Assembly (NCBI RefSeq): GCF_002750855.1
Contig: NZ_NWUC01000001.1
Location: forward strand, 496,001-560,000
Origin: Neopararhizobium haloflavum
GTDB taxonomy: Bacteria > Pseudomonadota > Alphaproteobacteria > Rhizobiales > Rhizobiaceae
Direction: 5' to 3'
DNA: 64,000 bases
Positions 21,075-29,172 of the stretch are shown piece by piece; the first letter of the stretch is position 1; every line of letters starts with the position of its first letter. The translations under genes were made by a program, and so were the position numbers. The notes below the pieces were generated by a model. The model was not told the origin of the DNA. It searched no databases and saw nothing but the letters and a program-made list of their open reading frames with translations.

Positions 21075-21509
21075 ATGACCGAGTTGCATGATGCACAGAA
21101 GCTGAAACTGACAGGCGCGATCGTGAGCGCTTATGTCAGCAAACATTCTTTGCCCGCAGGCGAATTGCCTGGCCTGATTCACAACGTCTATTCTTCGCTC
21201 GAACAACTCACGAGCGATGCGCCGGTTGAGGAGCCGCTCGTGCCCGCCGTTCCGGTCAACAAATCCGTGACGGCAGACTACATCATATCGCTTGAGGACG
21301 GGCGGCGGCTGAAATCCCTGAAGCGCCATCTTGCAGCGCAATACGGCATGTCACCCGACGATTATCGCGCCCGCTGGAACCTGCCATCCGACTATCCGAT
21401 GGTCGCGCCGAACTATGCGGCGAAACGTTCTCAACTCGCGAAATCGATGGGCCTCGGTCGTGAGACGGCAAGGCCGTCAGGCACCTCGGCTCACGCAGGC
21501 GACGAATGA
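21075..21509 (+). CDS. MucR/Ros-family regulator with degenerate zinc finger
   Basis: A 144 aa transcriptional regulator of the Ros/MucR family, which in rhizobia controls surface polysaccharide and symbiosis or virulence genes. The N-terminal oligomerisation half (TGAIVSAYVSKHSLPAGELPG), the central LEDGRRLKSLKRHL and the C-terminal YRARWNLPSDYPMVAP are all recognisable. The usual metal-binding set is altered: the first Cys position is Ser72, the second is Asp75, His85 remains, and the later His position is Gln89/Tyr90. DNA-binding residues of the helix are kept. Some Mesorhizobium paralogues work without zinc, so the protein may still be functional. Its stop overlaps the next gene by 4 bp. 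Confidence 0.88.
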   Translation: MTELHDAQKLKLTGAIVSAYVSKHSLPAGELPGLIHNVYSSLEQLTSDAPVEEPLVPAVPVNKSVTADYIISLEDGRRLKSLKRHLAAQYGMSPDDYRARWNLPSDYPMVAPNYAAKRSQLAKSMGLGRETARPSGTSAHAGDE

Positions 21510-22120
21510 GCGACCGGCTGATCTTCTATTTCAATCCGAGAAGCCGCGCCGTCATGGCACGCTGGATGCTGGAAGAAGTCGGCGCCGACTATGACCTGCG
21601 ATTGATCGATTTCGAAAAGGGCGACAACCGCAAGCCCGAATTCCTCGCGATCAATCCGATGGGCAAGATTCCGGCCATCGTCACAGCGGCGGGAGCCGTG
21701 ATCACCGAAACGCCGGCCATCATCGCATGGCTGGCCGATGCCTATCCCGACGCCGGACTCGCGCCTCCTGTCGGAAGCGATGCGCGCGGTGCCTATTATC
21801 GCTGGCTGTTCTTCGGTGGGAGCTGCTTCGAACCGGCGCTGTCCGAACAGATGTTTCGCGGCGATGGAGAGCCGCTCAAGCGCTCGGCCGTCGGCTGGGG
21901 CAGTTATGACGACGTGATCGACACGATCGAGGCCGGTCTTGCCGGTCGCGACTATTTGCTCGGCAGCGCATTTTCGGCGGCAGACGTCTATATCGGAGCG
22001 GAGCTTTCCTGGGCCTCGTCGTTCAAGGCGCCGCGGCTTGGCGAGAGCAAGGTCATCCAGGATTTTGTGGCGCGCGTGACGTCCCGTGAAGCCTTCGGAC
22101 GCGCGATGAAACCGAACTGA
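21506..22120 (+). CDS. Glutathione S-transferase family protein
   Basis: A 204 aa cytoplasmic GST-fold protein. The N-terminal thioredoxin-like domain has LIFYFNPRSRAVMARWMLEE at the catalytic position, with PMGKIPAIV (cis-Pro) and ITETPAIIAWLAD, the glutathione-binding ET/S motif. The C-terminal helical domain includes LLGSAFSAADVYIGAELSW, the N-capping Asp motif. Substrate is unknown. The start overlaps the stop of the mucR-like gene as ATGA, an uncommon pairing that implies coupled translation. A GC-rich hairpin follows. Confidence 0.88.
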   Translation: MSDRLIFYFNPRSRAVMARWMLEEVGADYDLRLIDFEKGDNRKPEFLAINPMGKIPAIVTAAGAVITETPAIIAWLADAYPDAGLAPPVGSDARGAYYRWLFFGGSCFEPALSEQMFRGDGEPLKRSAVGWGSYDDVIDTIEAGLAGRDYLLGSAFSAADVYIGAELSWASSFKAPRLGESKVIQDFVARVTSREAFGRAMKPN

Positions 22121-22134
22121 CTTAAGCGGAAACA

Positions 22135-22161
22135 GGCGGCCACGCCTCAAGGCCGGCCGCC
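22135..22161 (+). terminator. Hairpin after the GST gene
   Basis: GGCGGCC (22135-22141) and GGCCGCC (22155-22161) pair perfectly around a 13-base loop 14 bp after the GST stop, followed by CATTTCGCTT. It lies between convergent genes and could end both transcripts. Confidence 0.45.
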
Positions 22162-22195
22162 CATTTCGCTTGCCTTGCACCAGAACCGGCGGCGC

Positions 22196-22555
22196 TCAGC
22201 AGTTGGCTTCGATGCCTTCCTGATCCTCCGCGGCGCGGGCGGTCTGGCAGGCAGCGGTGCGGGTTGCATCATTCAGGCCTTCCTCGGCCGAATCCAGCAT
22301 GTCGTCGGCGAGGTCTCCGGCGCGGTCAAGGGCGGGACCTACGGCTTCTCCAACATCTTCTGCGGCCGAACGTGCCGCTTCGCCCGTCTCGCGGGCTGCG
22401 TCACCGATGGCATCGGCAGCTTCACCGGCCTGGCGCGAGGTGTCGTTGTCCTCGACGGCCGGAGCGCCAGCTTCACCGGTCGTCGTCTCGGCGTCATCGC
22501 CGCATGCGGCGAGGCCGAGCAGGGCGGCCAGAAGAAGGGGCAGGGCGCGGTTCAT
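22196..22555 (-). CDS. Small Ala/Glu/Asp-rich lipoprotein
   Basis: A 119 aa putative lipoprotein. The signal peptide MNRALPLLLAALLGLAAC ends in an LAAC lipobox followed by GDD, and Asp at position +3 leaves final sorting open. The mature part is acidic and helical with repeating Ala, Glu and Asp (AADAIGDAARETGEAARSAAED), resembling amphipathic repeats. Two Cys (in AACQTARAAE and at the extreme C-terminus) may form a disulfide. ATG 22555 has AAGGA well spaced; an ATG six bases earlier is too close to it. I do not recognise a named family. The next gene upstream on this strand is uvrD's 3' neighbour side, with 79 bp between. Confidence 0.7.
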   Translation of the reverse strand: MNRALPLLLAALLGLAACGDDAETTTGEAGAPAVEDNDTSRQAGEAADAIGDAARETGEAARSAAEDVGEAVGPALDRAGDLADDMLDSAEEGLNDATRTAACQTARAAEDQEGIEANC

Positions 22556-22640
22556 GGGCATTCCTTCGAAGTTGCGTTGTTACGGACGTGCTCAACAACG
22601 AGCGAGGTCGCTCGCAGGTTCCGCTCGCCCATCATCGGCA

Positions 22641-25175
22641 TCACACCCTCGTGACGAAACCGTCCAGCACCCGTTTCTGTCCGGCCTTGTCGAAATCGAT
22701 CGTCAGTTTGTTGCCATCGATTGCCGCAACATAGCCATTGCCGAACTTCATGTGGAACACGCGCTCGCCCAGCGAGAACGCGCTCGGTGCATCGGTGCTG
22801 GATTTGGCGACCAGTTCGCCCTCGATCGTGCGGATGCCGCGGGGCCCGCTTTCGCCGTAGCCGACGCGTTCGACCTGATGGCCCGACCGGCTGCCCCAAT
22901 TGGCGCGTGTCGCATCGGTCGCATTGGCCTTGGCACGCTTCCAGCCGGGGGTCTGATATGTCGAGGCGAAGACATCGGGATTGTCGAACCTCGACGCGCC
23001 GTAGGGATTGGCCCGGCCCGGTCCTGACGCCGCCCCGCCATACCGGTTGTAACCGCCATAGGACATATCCGCTTCGGCCACCTCGACATGCCCGTCAGGC
23101 AGTTCGTCGAGAAAGCGCGACGGGATCGTCGACTGCCAGAGCCCGTGAATGCGCCGGTTCGACACGAACCAGATATGGGCGAACTTCTTGGCGCGGGTGA
23201 GCCCGACATAGGCGAGGCGGCGCTCTTCCTCCAGCCCTGCGCGACCGCCTTCGTCCAGCGCGCGCTGGTGCGGAAAGAGACCTTCTTCCCAGCCGGGCAG
23301 GAAGACGGTCTCGAATTCCAGGCCCTTGGCCGAGTGCAGCGTCATGATGCTGACGGCGTCCATGTCTTCCTGCTGCTCGGCATCCATGACCAGCGCGACA
23401 TGTTCCAGGAAACCGCGCATGGATTCATAGAACTCCATGGAGCGCATCAGCTCCTTGAGGTTCTCCAGCCGTCCGGGCGCCTCGGCCGACTTGTCGTTCT
23501 GCCACATCTCCGTATAGCCGGACTCTTCGAGGATGCGTTCGGCGAGTTCGGTATGCGGAGTCGATTCAAGGGCTTGCGACCACCGGGTGAAGTTCTCCAC
23601 GACGTCGGTCAGCGATTTTCGCGGCTTGGGCTTCAGCTCTTCGGTGTTCACCAGATCGCGCGCGGCGGCGAGCATCGGGATGTCGCGGGCGCGGGCATAG
23701 TCGTGCAACTGCCGTATCGTCGCATCGCCTAGCCCGCGCTTGGGCACGTTGACGATGCGCTCGAACGCCAGATCGTCGGCAGGCTGACAAACGGCACGGA
23801 AATAGGCAAGCGCATCGCGGATTTCCTGGCGCTCGTAAAAGCGCGGACCGCCGATCACGCGATAATTGAGCCCCATCGTGACGAAGCGGTCCTCGAATTC
23901 GCGCATCTGAAACGATGCGCGTACAAGGATCGCCATGTCGGAAAGGTTCCGGTCGTCGCGCTGGAGGGTCTCGATCGTCTCGCCGACGGCGCGGGCTTCC
24001 TCTTCGGAATCCCATGCTGCATGAACCTTGACCTTGTCGTGCTCGGGGTCGGCCTGTTCGGTGAACAGCGTCTTGCCGAGCCGGCCTTCATTGTGGGCAA
24101 TCAGATGGCCAGCGGCGCCCAGAATGTGCTCGGTCGAACGATAGTTCCGCTCCAGCCGGATGACGGTGGCTCCGGGGAAGTCCTTTTCGAAGCGCAGGAT
24201 GTTGTCGACTTCGGCGCCGCGCCAGCCATAGATCGACTGGTCGTCGTCGCCGACGCAGCAGACATTGATCTCGCTCGCACCGGGTGCGGGTTCGCTGCGC
24301 CGGGGCGCCGCTTCCGCCCCGGCCTCGATGGCTTCCTTCCGTTTCGGCCTCTGCGCCAGAAGACGGAGCCACATGTACTGCGCCGTATTGGTGTCCTGGT
24401 ACTCGTCGACGAGGATGTACCGAAATTTGCGGTGATAGTCGGCCAGCACGTCGGGATGGGCGCGCAGAAGGCGGATCGGGTGACACAGCAGATCGCCGAA
24501 ATCGCAGGCATTCAGCGTCTTCAGCCGGTTCTGGTAGGCCTCGTAGAGTTCGCGGCCCTTGCCGTTGGCGAATGCGCGCGCATCACCCTCGGGAATTTCA
24601 TGCGGTGCCAGGCCCTTGTTCTTCCAGCCATCGATCATCTGGGCGAACTGGCGTGCCGGCCAGCGCTTGTCGTCCAGCCCCTCGGCCTGGATCAGCTGCT
24701 TCAGCAGGCGGATGACGTCATCGGTATCGAGGATCGTGAAGTCGGAGCGGAGCCCGACCAGTTCGGCGTGCCGGCGCAAGAGCTTGACGCCGATGGAGTG
24801 AAACGTGCCGAGCCAGGGCATCCCTTCGACCGCGCCGCCCACCAGCACGCCGACACGTTCCTTCATCTCCCGTGCCGCCTTGTTGGTAAAGGTGACGGCG
24901 AGGATCTGCGACGGAAATGCCTTGCCGGTGGCAAGGATGTGGGCGATGCGCGTCGTCAATACGCGGGTCTTGCCCGTCCCGGCGCCAGCCAGAACCAGCA
25001 AGGGCCCCTCGGTAGTCAGTACGGCCTGGCGCTGCTCTGGATTGAGTCCGTCGAGATAGGTGGGTTGCGGTTGGGCCTTGTTGCGCGCCGCCATGGCGCG
25101 GGCAGCAAGACCGGATGGCGCTCGCGGCGGCTCGCTGTCGCCGAAGAACGGGATGTCGTCGTCGGGTTCGATCAT
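22641..25175 (-). CDS. uvrD: ATP-dependent DNA helicase UvrD/PcrA
   Basis: Superfamily 1A 3'-5' helicase for nucleotide excision and mismatch repair and clearance of transcription or recombination intermediates. From ATG 25175 it has 844 aa. Motifs: Walker A LAGAGTGKTRVLTTRIA, motif Ia ILAVTFTNKAAREMK, motif II VDEYQDTNTAQ, motif III GDDDQSIYGWRGA, motif IV RLERNYRST, motif V MTLHSAKGLEF and motif VI AYVGLTRAKK. The C-terminus has a Tudor-like segment (VFHMKFGNGYVAAIDGNKL) used by PcrA/UvrD to contact RNA polymerase. A start at 25244 would add 23 unconserved residues. Confidence 0.95.
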   Translation of the reverse strand: MIEPDDDIPFFGDSEPPRAPSGLAARAMAARNKAQPQPTYLDGLNPEQRQAVLTTEGPLLVLAGAGTGKTRVLTTRIAHILATGKAFPSQILAVTFTNKAAREMKERVGVLVGGAVEGMPWLGTFHSIGVKLLRRHAELVGLRSDFTILDTDDVIRLLKQLIQAEGLDDKRWPARQFAQMIDGWKNKGLAPHEIPEGDARAFANGKGRELYEAYQNRLKTLNACDFGDLLCHPIRLLRAHPDVLADYHRKFRYILVDEYQDTNTAQYMWLRLLAQRPKRKEAIEAGAEAAPRRSEPAPGASEINVCCVGDDDQSIYGWRGAEVDNILRFEKDFPGATVIRLERNYRSTEHILGAAGHLIAHNEGRLGKTLFTEQADPEHDKVKVHAAWDSEEEARAVGETIETLQRDDRNLSDMAILVRASFQMREFEDRFVTMGLNYRVIGGPRFYERQEIRDALAYFRAVCQPADDLAFERIVNVPKRGLGDATIRQLHDYARARDIPMLAAARDLVNTEELKPKPRKSLTDVVENFTRWSQALESTPHTELAERILEESGYTEMWQNDKSAEAPGRLENLKELMRSMEFYESMRGFLEHVALVMDAEQQEDMDAVSIMTLHSAKGLEFETVFLPGWEEGLFPHQRALDEGGRAGLEEERRLAYVGLTRAKKFAHIWFVSNRRIHGLWQSTIPSRFLDELPDGHVEVAEADMSYGGYNRYGGAASGPGRANPYGASRFDNPDVFASTYQTPGWKRAKANATDATRANWGSRSGHQVERVGYGESGPRGIRTIEGELVAKSSTDAPSAFSLGERVFHMKFGNGYVAAIDGNKLTIDFDKAGQKRVLDGFVTRV

Positions 25176-25251
25176 GGGGCTCAATGTAATGATTCGGTGC
25201 GCCAAGACCAGAACCAGCCAGCGATCTCCAAGGTTAGCCGGCAAGCGAAAC

Positions 25252-25275
25252 GCCCGGCAGGAAACTGCCGGGCGT
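25252..25275 (-). terminator. Tetraloop terminator between PRC-barrel gene and uvrD
   Basis: Two 10-base arms, CGCCCGGCAG and CTGCCGGGCG, pair perfectly around a 4-base loop. On the minus strand the hairpin lies 33 bp after the PRC-barrel gene stop and is followed by TTTCGCTT. It is a good candidate Rho-independent terminator that separates that gene from uvrD. Confidence 0.7.
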
Positions 25276-25308
25276 CTCGATAGGTCGGGTGCTCAGACCC
25301 AGAGGCTA

Positions 25309-26196
25309 TTATTCAGCCGGGGCCGGCGCTGCTGCCGGGTCCATGGCGCCGCCACCGGCCGGTGCCGTCGTTGCGGCTGGCTGGTTGGCCTGTTCCTCGG
25401 CGACCTGAGCGTCCTTGTCCATGTAGTCAGGCGCGCTTTCCAGCTCTTCGCGGGTTGCTTCGATGACCAGACGAACGTCGGCCGAGTCGGGCTGCTGTTC
25501 GATCGTGATCATGTCGAAGTTCACGCCGACCGACTTTTCGCCGATGCCAAGGAAGCCGCCGACGCCGACGATGGCCGTCGTGACGCCACCGTCTTCGGAG
25601 AACACCAGGTCGCTGATGTTGCCGATCGACTCGTCTTCCATGTTGTAGAGCGACTGGCCGATGTAGGTATTGGCCGACACTTCGTCTTCAGCCTGCATGT
25701 CGATGAACATTTCGCCTTCGCCAGCGGCGGCATCGTCGCCTGCTGCGGCATCATCGGTAGCGCCTTCTTCAGGCGTGTCCGAAAGCATCTCGTCGGCTTC
25801 TTCCTCTGCGGCGCCAGCATCCACATCGTCGCTGGTCGCGTCGTCGGTGTCGCCAGTCGTCGTCACAGGCGATTCTTCGTCGCCATCTTCGATATCGTCA
25901 GCAGATTCTTCGGCTTCAGGCGCGCCTTCGGCAGCATCGTCTGCGGTCGCGTCGTCACCTGAACCCGCATCGTCGGTCGCACCGGCGTCAGAACCAGAAT
26001 CCGCGCCGGAACCGGCATCCATTTCCGCGTCAGGCGCAGCTTCGTCCGAACCTTCAGCCGGCATCTCTTCCGTCTGAGCAGGCTCTTCCTGCGCGTTGGC
26101 AGGTGTAACGAAGCCCGATGTCATGACAGGCCCGGTGAATGAGGCGCCGACCAGCATGGCACTGAAGGCGACGGATGTCATAAGAGCGCGTTTCAT
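25309..26196 (-). CDS. Exported acidic PRC-barrel protein
   Basis: A 295 aa secreted protein. It has a signal peptide (MKRALMTSVAFSAMLVGASF, ending near TPANAQ), then about 125 residues of low-complexity Asp/Glu/Ala/Ser/Gly-rich sequence, then a PRC-barrel domain (IGQSLYNMEDESIGNISDLV, VGVGGFLGIGEKSVGV) and a Pro/Ala-rich tail. PRC-barrel proteins with signal peptides are common in rhizobia and function is generally unknown. The very acidic stretch might bind cations or remain extended in the periplasm. AGGAGAACGAACA before ATG 26196 gives a good ribosome-binding site. It is a single-gene unit closed by a terminator. The 204 bp gap upstream holds no gene I can see. Confidence 0.82.
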   Translation of the reverse strand: MKRALMTSVAFSAMLVGASFTGPVMTSGFVTPANAQEEPAQTEEMPAEGSDEAAPDAEMDAGSGADSGSDAGATDDAGSGDDATADDAAEGAPEAEESADDIEDGDEESPVTTTGDTDDATSDDVDAGAAEEEADEMLSDTPEEGATDDAAAGDDAAAGEGEMFIDMQAEDEVSANTYIGQSLYNMEDESIGNISDLVFSEDGGVTTAIVGVGGFLGIGEKSVGVNFDMITIEQQPDSADVRLVIEATREELESAPDYMDKDAQVAEEQANQPAATTAPAGGGAMDPAAAPAPAE

Positions 26197-26400
26197 TGTT
26201 CGTTCTCCTGTTCTGACCACGCTTCGGGGGTTTCCTCAGAAATTCACGTTGTTGTTACCGCGCGGTCACTGGCAGAAGAACGAAAACGCACACTCATGGT
26301 TCGCCGGATGGACGATCAATTAGCAGTAACGTAATGAAACCATTTGTCATGGAACTTGACTGCCGATCGAGCGTTCGGATGCGTCGATTCCTCGGCGATA

Positions 26401-27246
26401 TCAAAGTCCGCCCTTCGCGTATCGCCGTGGCGATACGCCGATCGTGCGGCGAAACATCGTGATGAAGGCAGGAACGCTCTCATAGCCAAGGTCCAGGGCG
26501 ACACTCGTCACGCTTTCTCCGTGTGACAGCCGCGGCAGGGCCGCGAAGAGGCAGGCCTGCTGGCGCCAGCGCATCAGCCCGAGCCCGGTTTCCCGCTGAA
26601 ACGCGCGCGTGAACGAACGTCGGCTCATACCCGCCCGGCGTGCGAAGTCGTCGATCGTCAGATGTGGCGATGGTGCCAGGACATAGGCCCTGCACAGCGC
26701 GGCAAGGCGCGGATCGGTGGGGAAGGGCAGCGCCAGCGGGACTTCCACCAGCTGCGGCACCTCATGCATGACGAGGTTCATCAGATGGTCGGCCCGGCTG
26801 GCCGGTTCATACACGGTTGGCAGGGACACTGCCTCGACCACCAGTGCATTCATCAGCGGGCTCATGGCGACAACACGCAGGGACGGCGGCAGGCCGGCCA
26901 CCGCGCCCGGCTTGATATAGACCGAATACATGCCGACATCGCCGAACATCTCGACGGAATGGTCGATGCCGGCGGGGATCCACACCGCATGGTCGGGCGG
27001 GACCATCCATCGGCCGAGCGCAGTGGAGATCATCACGACACCCGACAGGGCGTGAAGCAGTTGTGACCGGCTGTGGCGATGCAGGGGAACAGTGAAGCCG
27101 TCGGGATAGAGCGTCGAAAGCGCCACGATCGGCCCGTCCGCGGTCTCGAGCCAGTCAAGGCGCGCGTTCAAATCCCGGGTCGTCACCGTATCGTCCGGGT
27201 GCGCTACTGGCGCCGGATGATCCGGCATGACGCTGCGGTGTTGCAT
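26401..27246 (-). CDS. AraC-family transcriptional regulator
   Basis: A 281 aa regulator with an N-terminal cupin domain (TVPLHRHSRSQLLHALSGVV, then VPPDHAVWIPAGIDHSVEM) and a C-terminal pair of helix-turn-helix motifs (LTIDDFARRAGMSRRSFTR and SVTSVALDLGYESVPAFITM). This is the layout of effector-sensing AraC regulators of the NimR/YdeO-like group. It is divergent from the efflux gene at 27377 with about 130 bp between them, so it probably controls that pump. The start could also be ATG 27228. The longer reading to 27411 overlaps the pump gene and is unlikely. Confidence 0.88.
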   Translation of the reverse strand: MQHRSVMPDHPAPVAHPDDTVTTRDLNARLDWLETADGPIVALSTLYPDGFTVPLHRHSRSQLLHALSGVVMISTALGRWMVPPDHAVWIPAGIDHSVEMFGDVGMYSVYIKPGAVAGLPPSLRVVAMSPLMNALVVEAVSLPTVYEPASRADHLMNLVMHEVPQLVEVPLALPFPTDPRLAALCRAYVLAPSPHLTIDDFARRAGMSRRSFTRAFQRETGLGLMRWRQQACLFAALPRLSHGESVTSVALDLGYESVPAFITMFRRTIGVSPRRYAKGGL

Positions 27247-27376
27247 GGCTTTGGCCCAGACGCGAATTTCATCGACCAAACCACGAAAGCGGGCCGCAGG
27301 CAATCGGCCTATATGGTCGGTGGAGACGCAAGGTACGTCCGCTCCATCCGGGCGGCTTGATGCGCGGCGGGGACCA

Positions 27377-28609
27377 ATGTCACAGGCAGGCCTTTCACAT
27401 ACGGTCGGCACGATGGATGCGGAGAGACGTCCGACATCCGTCGAGCAGACGACCTATTCCATCATTCTGGCGGTGAGCTTCTGCCATTTTCTCAATGACA
27501 TGATGCAGGCATTGCTGCCGGCCATTTACCCGATGCTCAAGGCCGATTACGGCCTTGCCTTCTGGCAGATCGGCTTGCTGACGCTGACCTTCCAGGTCAC
27601 GGCGTCTATCCTTCAGCCGCTGATCGGATTCTATACCGACAAACGCCCGATGCCCTATTCGCTGCCGGTCGGCATGGCCTCGACGCTGATCGGCCTGGTT
27701 CTTCTCGCGCATGCGGCGAGCTATCCGTTTCTTCTCGTCGGCGCGGCGCTGATCGGTTTCGGGTCTGCCGTCTTCCACCCTGAATCGTCCCGCATGGCAC
27801 GCTTCGCGTCCGGCGGACGTTTCGGTCTTGCGCAGTCCCTGTTCCAGGTCGGGGGAAATGTCGGGACGGCGATCGGTCCGCTGCTCGCGGCGTTCATCGT
27901 CGTGCCGCGCGGGCAGGGCAGCGTGGCCTGGTTCTCGGTCGCGGCGATCACTGCGATGGTCATCCTCTGGCAGGTCGGCAACTGGTACAGCCGGTACCGC
28001 ATCGCCAACGCCGGCCGGCCGGTTGCCAGCCGCGTCATGCCGTTCTCCAGAAACAAGGTCGTCGCCGCGCTGGCCATTCTGGCGCTGCTGGTCTTCACGA
28101 AGAACATCTACATGGCGAGCATCACCAGCTACTACACCTTCTATGTCATGGCCCGATTCGGGGTCGACATCAGCCAGGCGCAGGTGCTGCTGTTCGTCTT
28201 CCTCGGTGCGGCGGCGCTCGGTACGGTGCTGGGCGGCCCGATCGGTGACCGGTACGGCTCCAAATTCGTGATCTGGTTCTCCATCCTTGGCGTCCTTCCG
28301 TTCACGCTAGCGCTGCCCTATGTCGACCTTTCCTGGACGCCGTTTCTGACAGCGGCGATCGGCCTCATTCTCGCCTCAGCGTTTCCTGCGATCGTCGTTT
28401 TCGCCCAGGAACTCCTTCCTGGACGTGTCGGCCTTGTCGCTGGCCTCTTCTTTGGCTTTGCCTTCGGCATGGGCGGCATCGCGGCGGCGGTACTCGGCGT
28501 TGTGGCGGACGCGCGCGGGGTCGAGTTCGTATTCCGGATCTGCTCCTACCTGCCGCTGCTTGGCCTCCTGACCATCTTCCTGCCGACGATGGGCGACAAG
28601 GCCGGCTGA
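27377..28609 (+). CDS. fsr: MFS efflux transporter, fosmidomycin-resistance type
   Basis: A 410 aa major facilitator with about 12 membrane spans and close similarity to E. coli Fsr in segments I recall: SFCHFLNDMMQALLPAIYP, PLIGFYTDKRPMPYSLPVGM, SAVFHPESSRMARFASGG, LAQSLFQVGGNVGTAIGPLL and AQELLPGRVGLVAGLFFGFA. Fsr exports fosmidomycin, an inhibitor of the DXP isoprenoid pathway; the natural substrate is unknown. ATG 27377 with upstream GGGGA gives a length close to E. coli Fsr; an internal ATG at 27413 is possible. The divergent AraC regulator likely controls it. Confidence 0.9.
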   Translation: MSQAGLSHTVGTMDAERRPTSVEQTTYSIILAVSFCHFLNDMMQALLPAIYPMLKADYGLAFWQIGLLTLTFQVTASILQPLIGFYTDKRPMPYSLPVGMASTLIGLVLLAHAASYPFLLVGAALIGFGSAVFHPESSRMARFASGGRFGLAQSLFQVGGNVGTAIGPLLAAFIVVPRGQGSVAWFSVAAITAMVILWQVGNWYSRYRIANAGRPVASRVMPFSRNKVVAALAILALLVFTKNIYMASITSYYTFYVMARFGVDISQAQVLLFVFLGAAALGTVLGGPIGDRYGSKFVIWFSILGVLPFTLALPYVDLSWTPFLTAAIGLILASAFPAIVVFAQELLPGRVGLVAGLFFGFAFGMGGIAAAVLGVVADARGVEFVFRICSYLPLLGLLTIFLPTMGDKAG

Positions 28610-28695
28610 CAGCGCAGTCGTGCTTCCTTGTCCGGCCGGCATGCTCTACGGTCCGCAGCCTGACCGGCCGTTTCGGCTTCGATGATGGAGGGGGC

Positions 28696-29100
28696 ATGGC
28701 GCGTGCGCGATCCTCGATGGGTTTTTTCGGCATGTTCGGCCGTTCCAGTGACCTCAGGCAGTTGGACAGCGCACTGCGCGCGGTCGACGTCCATCCTGCG
28801 CTGGTGCCCGAAGGCGCGAAACTTGCCGTCGTCAACCTGATGAAGGACGAGGCAGGAGGACGCATGCCACCACCGCAGGCATTCGCTCCGGTTGCCGAAC
28901 TGCTCGGCTATTGCATGCTCGGGCGCGAGGCATTCGCACGCGCACACGGGGAAGCGCGCAGGCTCGCAGTGGAAACGCGGGTGGAAAGTGCCCTCGATGA
29001 ACCCGCTCATCGGGATGCGCCCTATCTTCTGCTGATGATCCATTCAAAGCTCATCCAGCCAAGCGTCGTCGATGATTTCGATCTGCGTGCGGAGGAATAA
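28696..29100 (+). CDS. Conserved-type hypothetical protein (134 aa)
   Basis: I do not recognise this family. The 134 aa protein has a basic N-terminus (MARARSSMGFFGMFGR), no signal peptide or membrane span, and appears alpha-helical (DLRQLDSALRAVDVHPALV, AFAPVAELLGYCMLGREAF) with an acidic C-terminus ending DLRAEE. GGAGGGGGC immediately before ATG 28696 is a strong though tightly spaced ribosome-binding site; an internal ATG at 28717 is an alternative. It lies 72 bp before the Tat-exported protease and in the same direction, so it may belong to that unit, but there is no direct link. Confidence 0.65.
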   Translation: MARARSSMGFFGMFGRSSDLRQLDSALRAVDVHPALVPEGAKLAVVNLMKDEAGGRMPPPQAFAPVAELLGYCMLGREAFARAHGEARRLAVETRVESALDEPAHRDAPYLLLMIHSKLIQPSVVDDFDLRAEE

Positions 29101-29172
29101 GCACGTCTGTCGTGCGTTCTCCCAGGGAATGGCAGTCGACGGCAATTGCGTCAGGAGCGGGCAGAGGCGGGA

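Noticed and set aside
24021..25283. 420-codon plus-strand frame
   Set aside because: Antisense to uvrD helicase motifs; shadow of a conserved gene.
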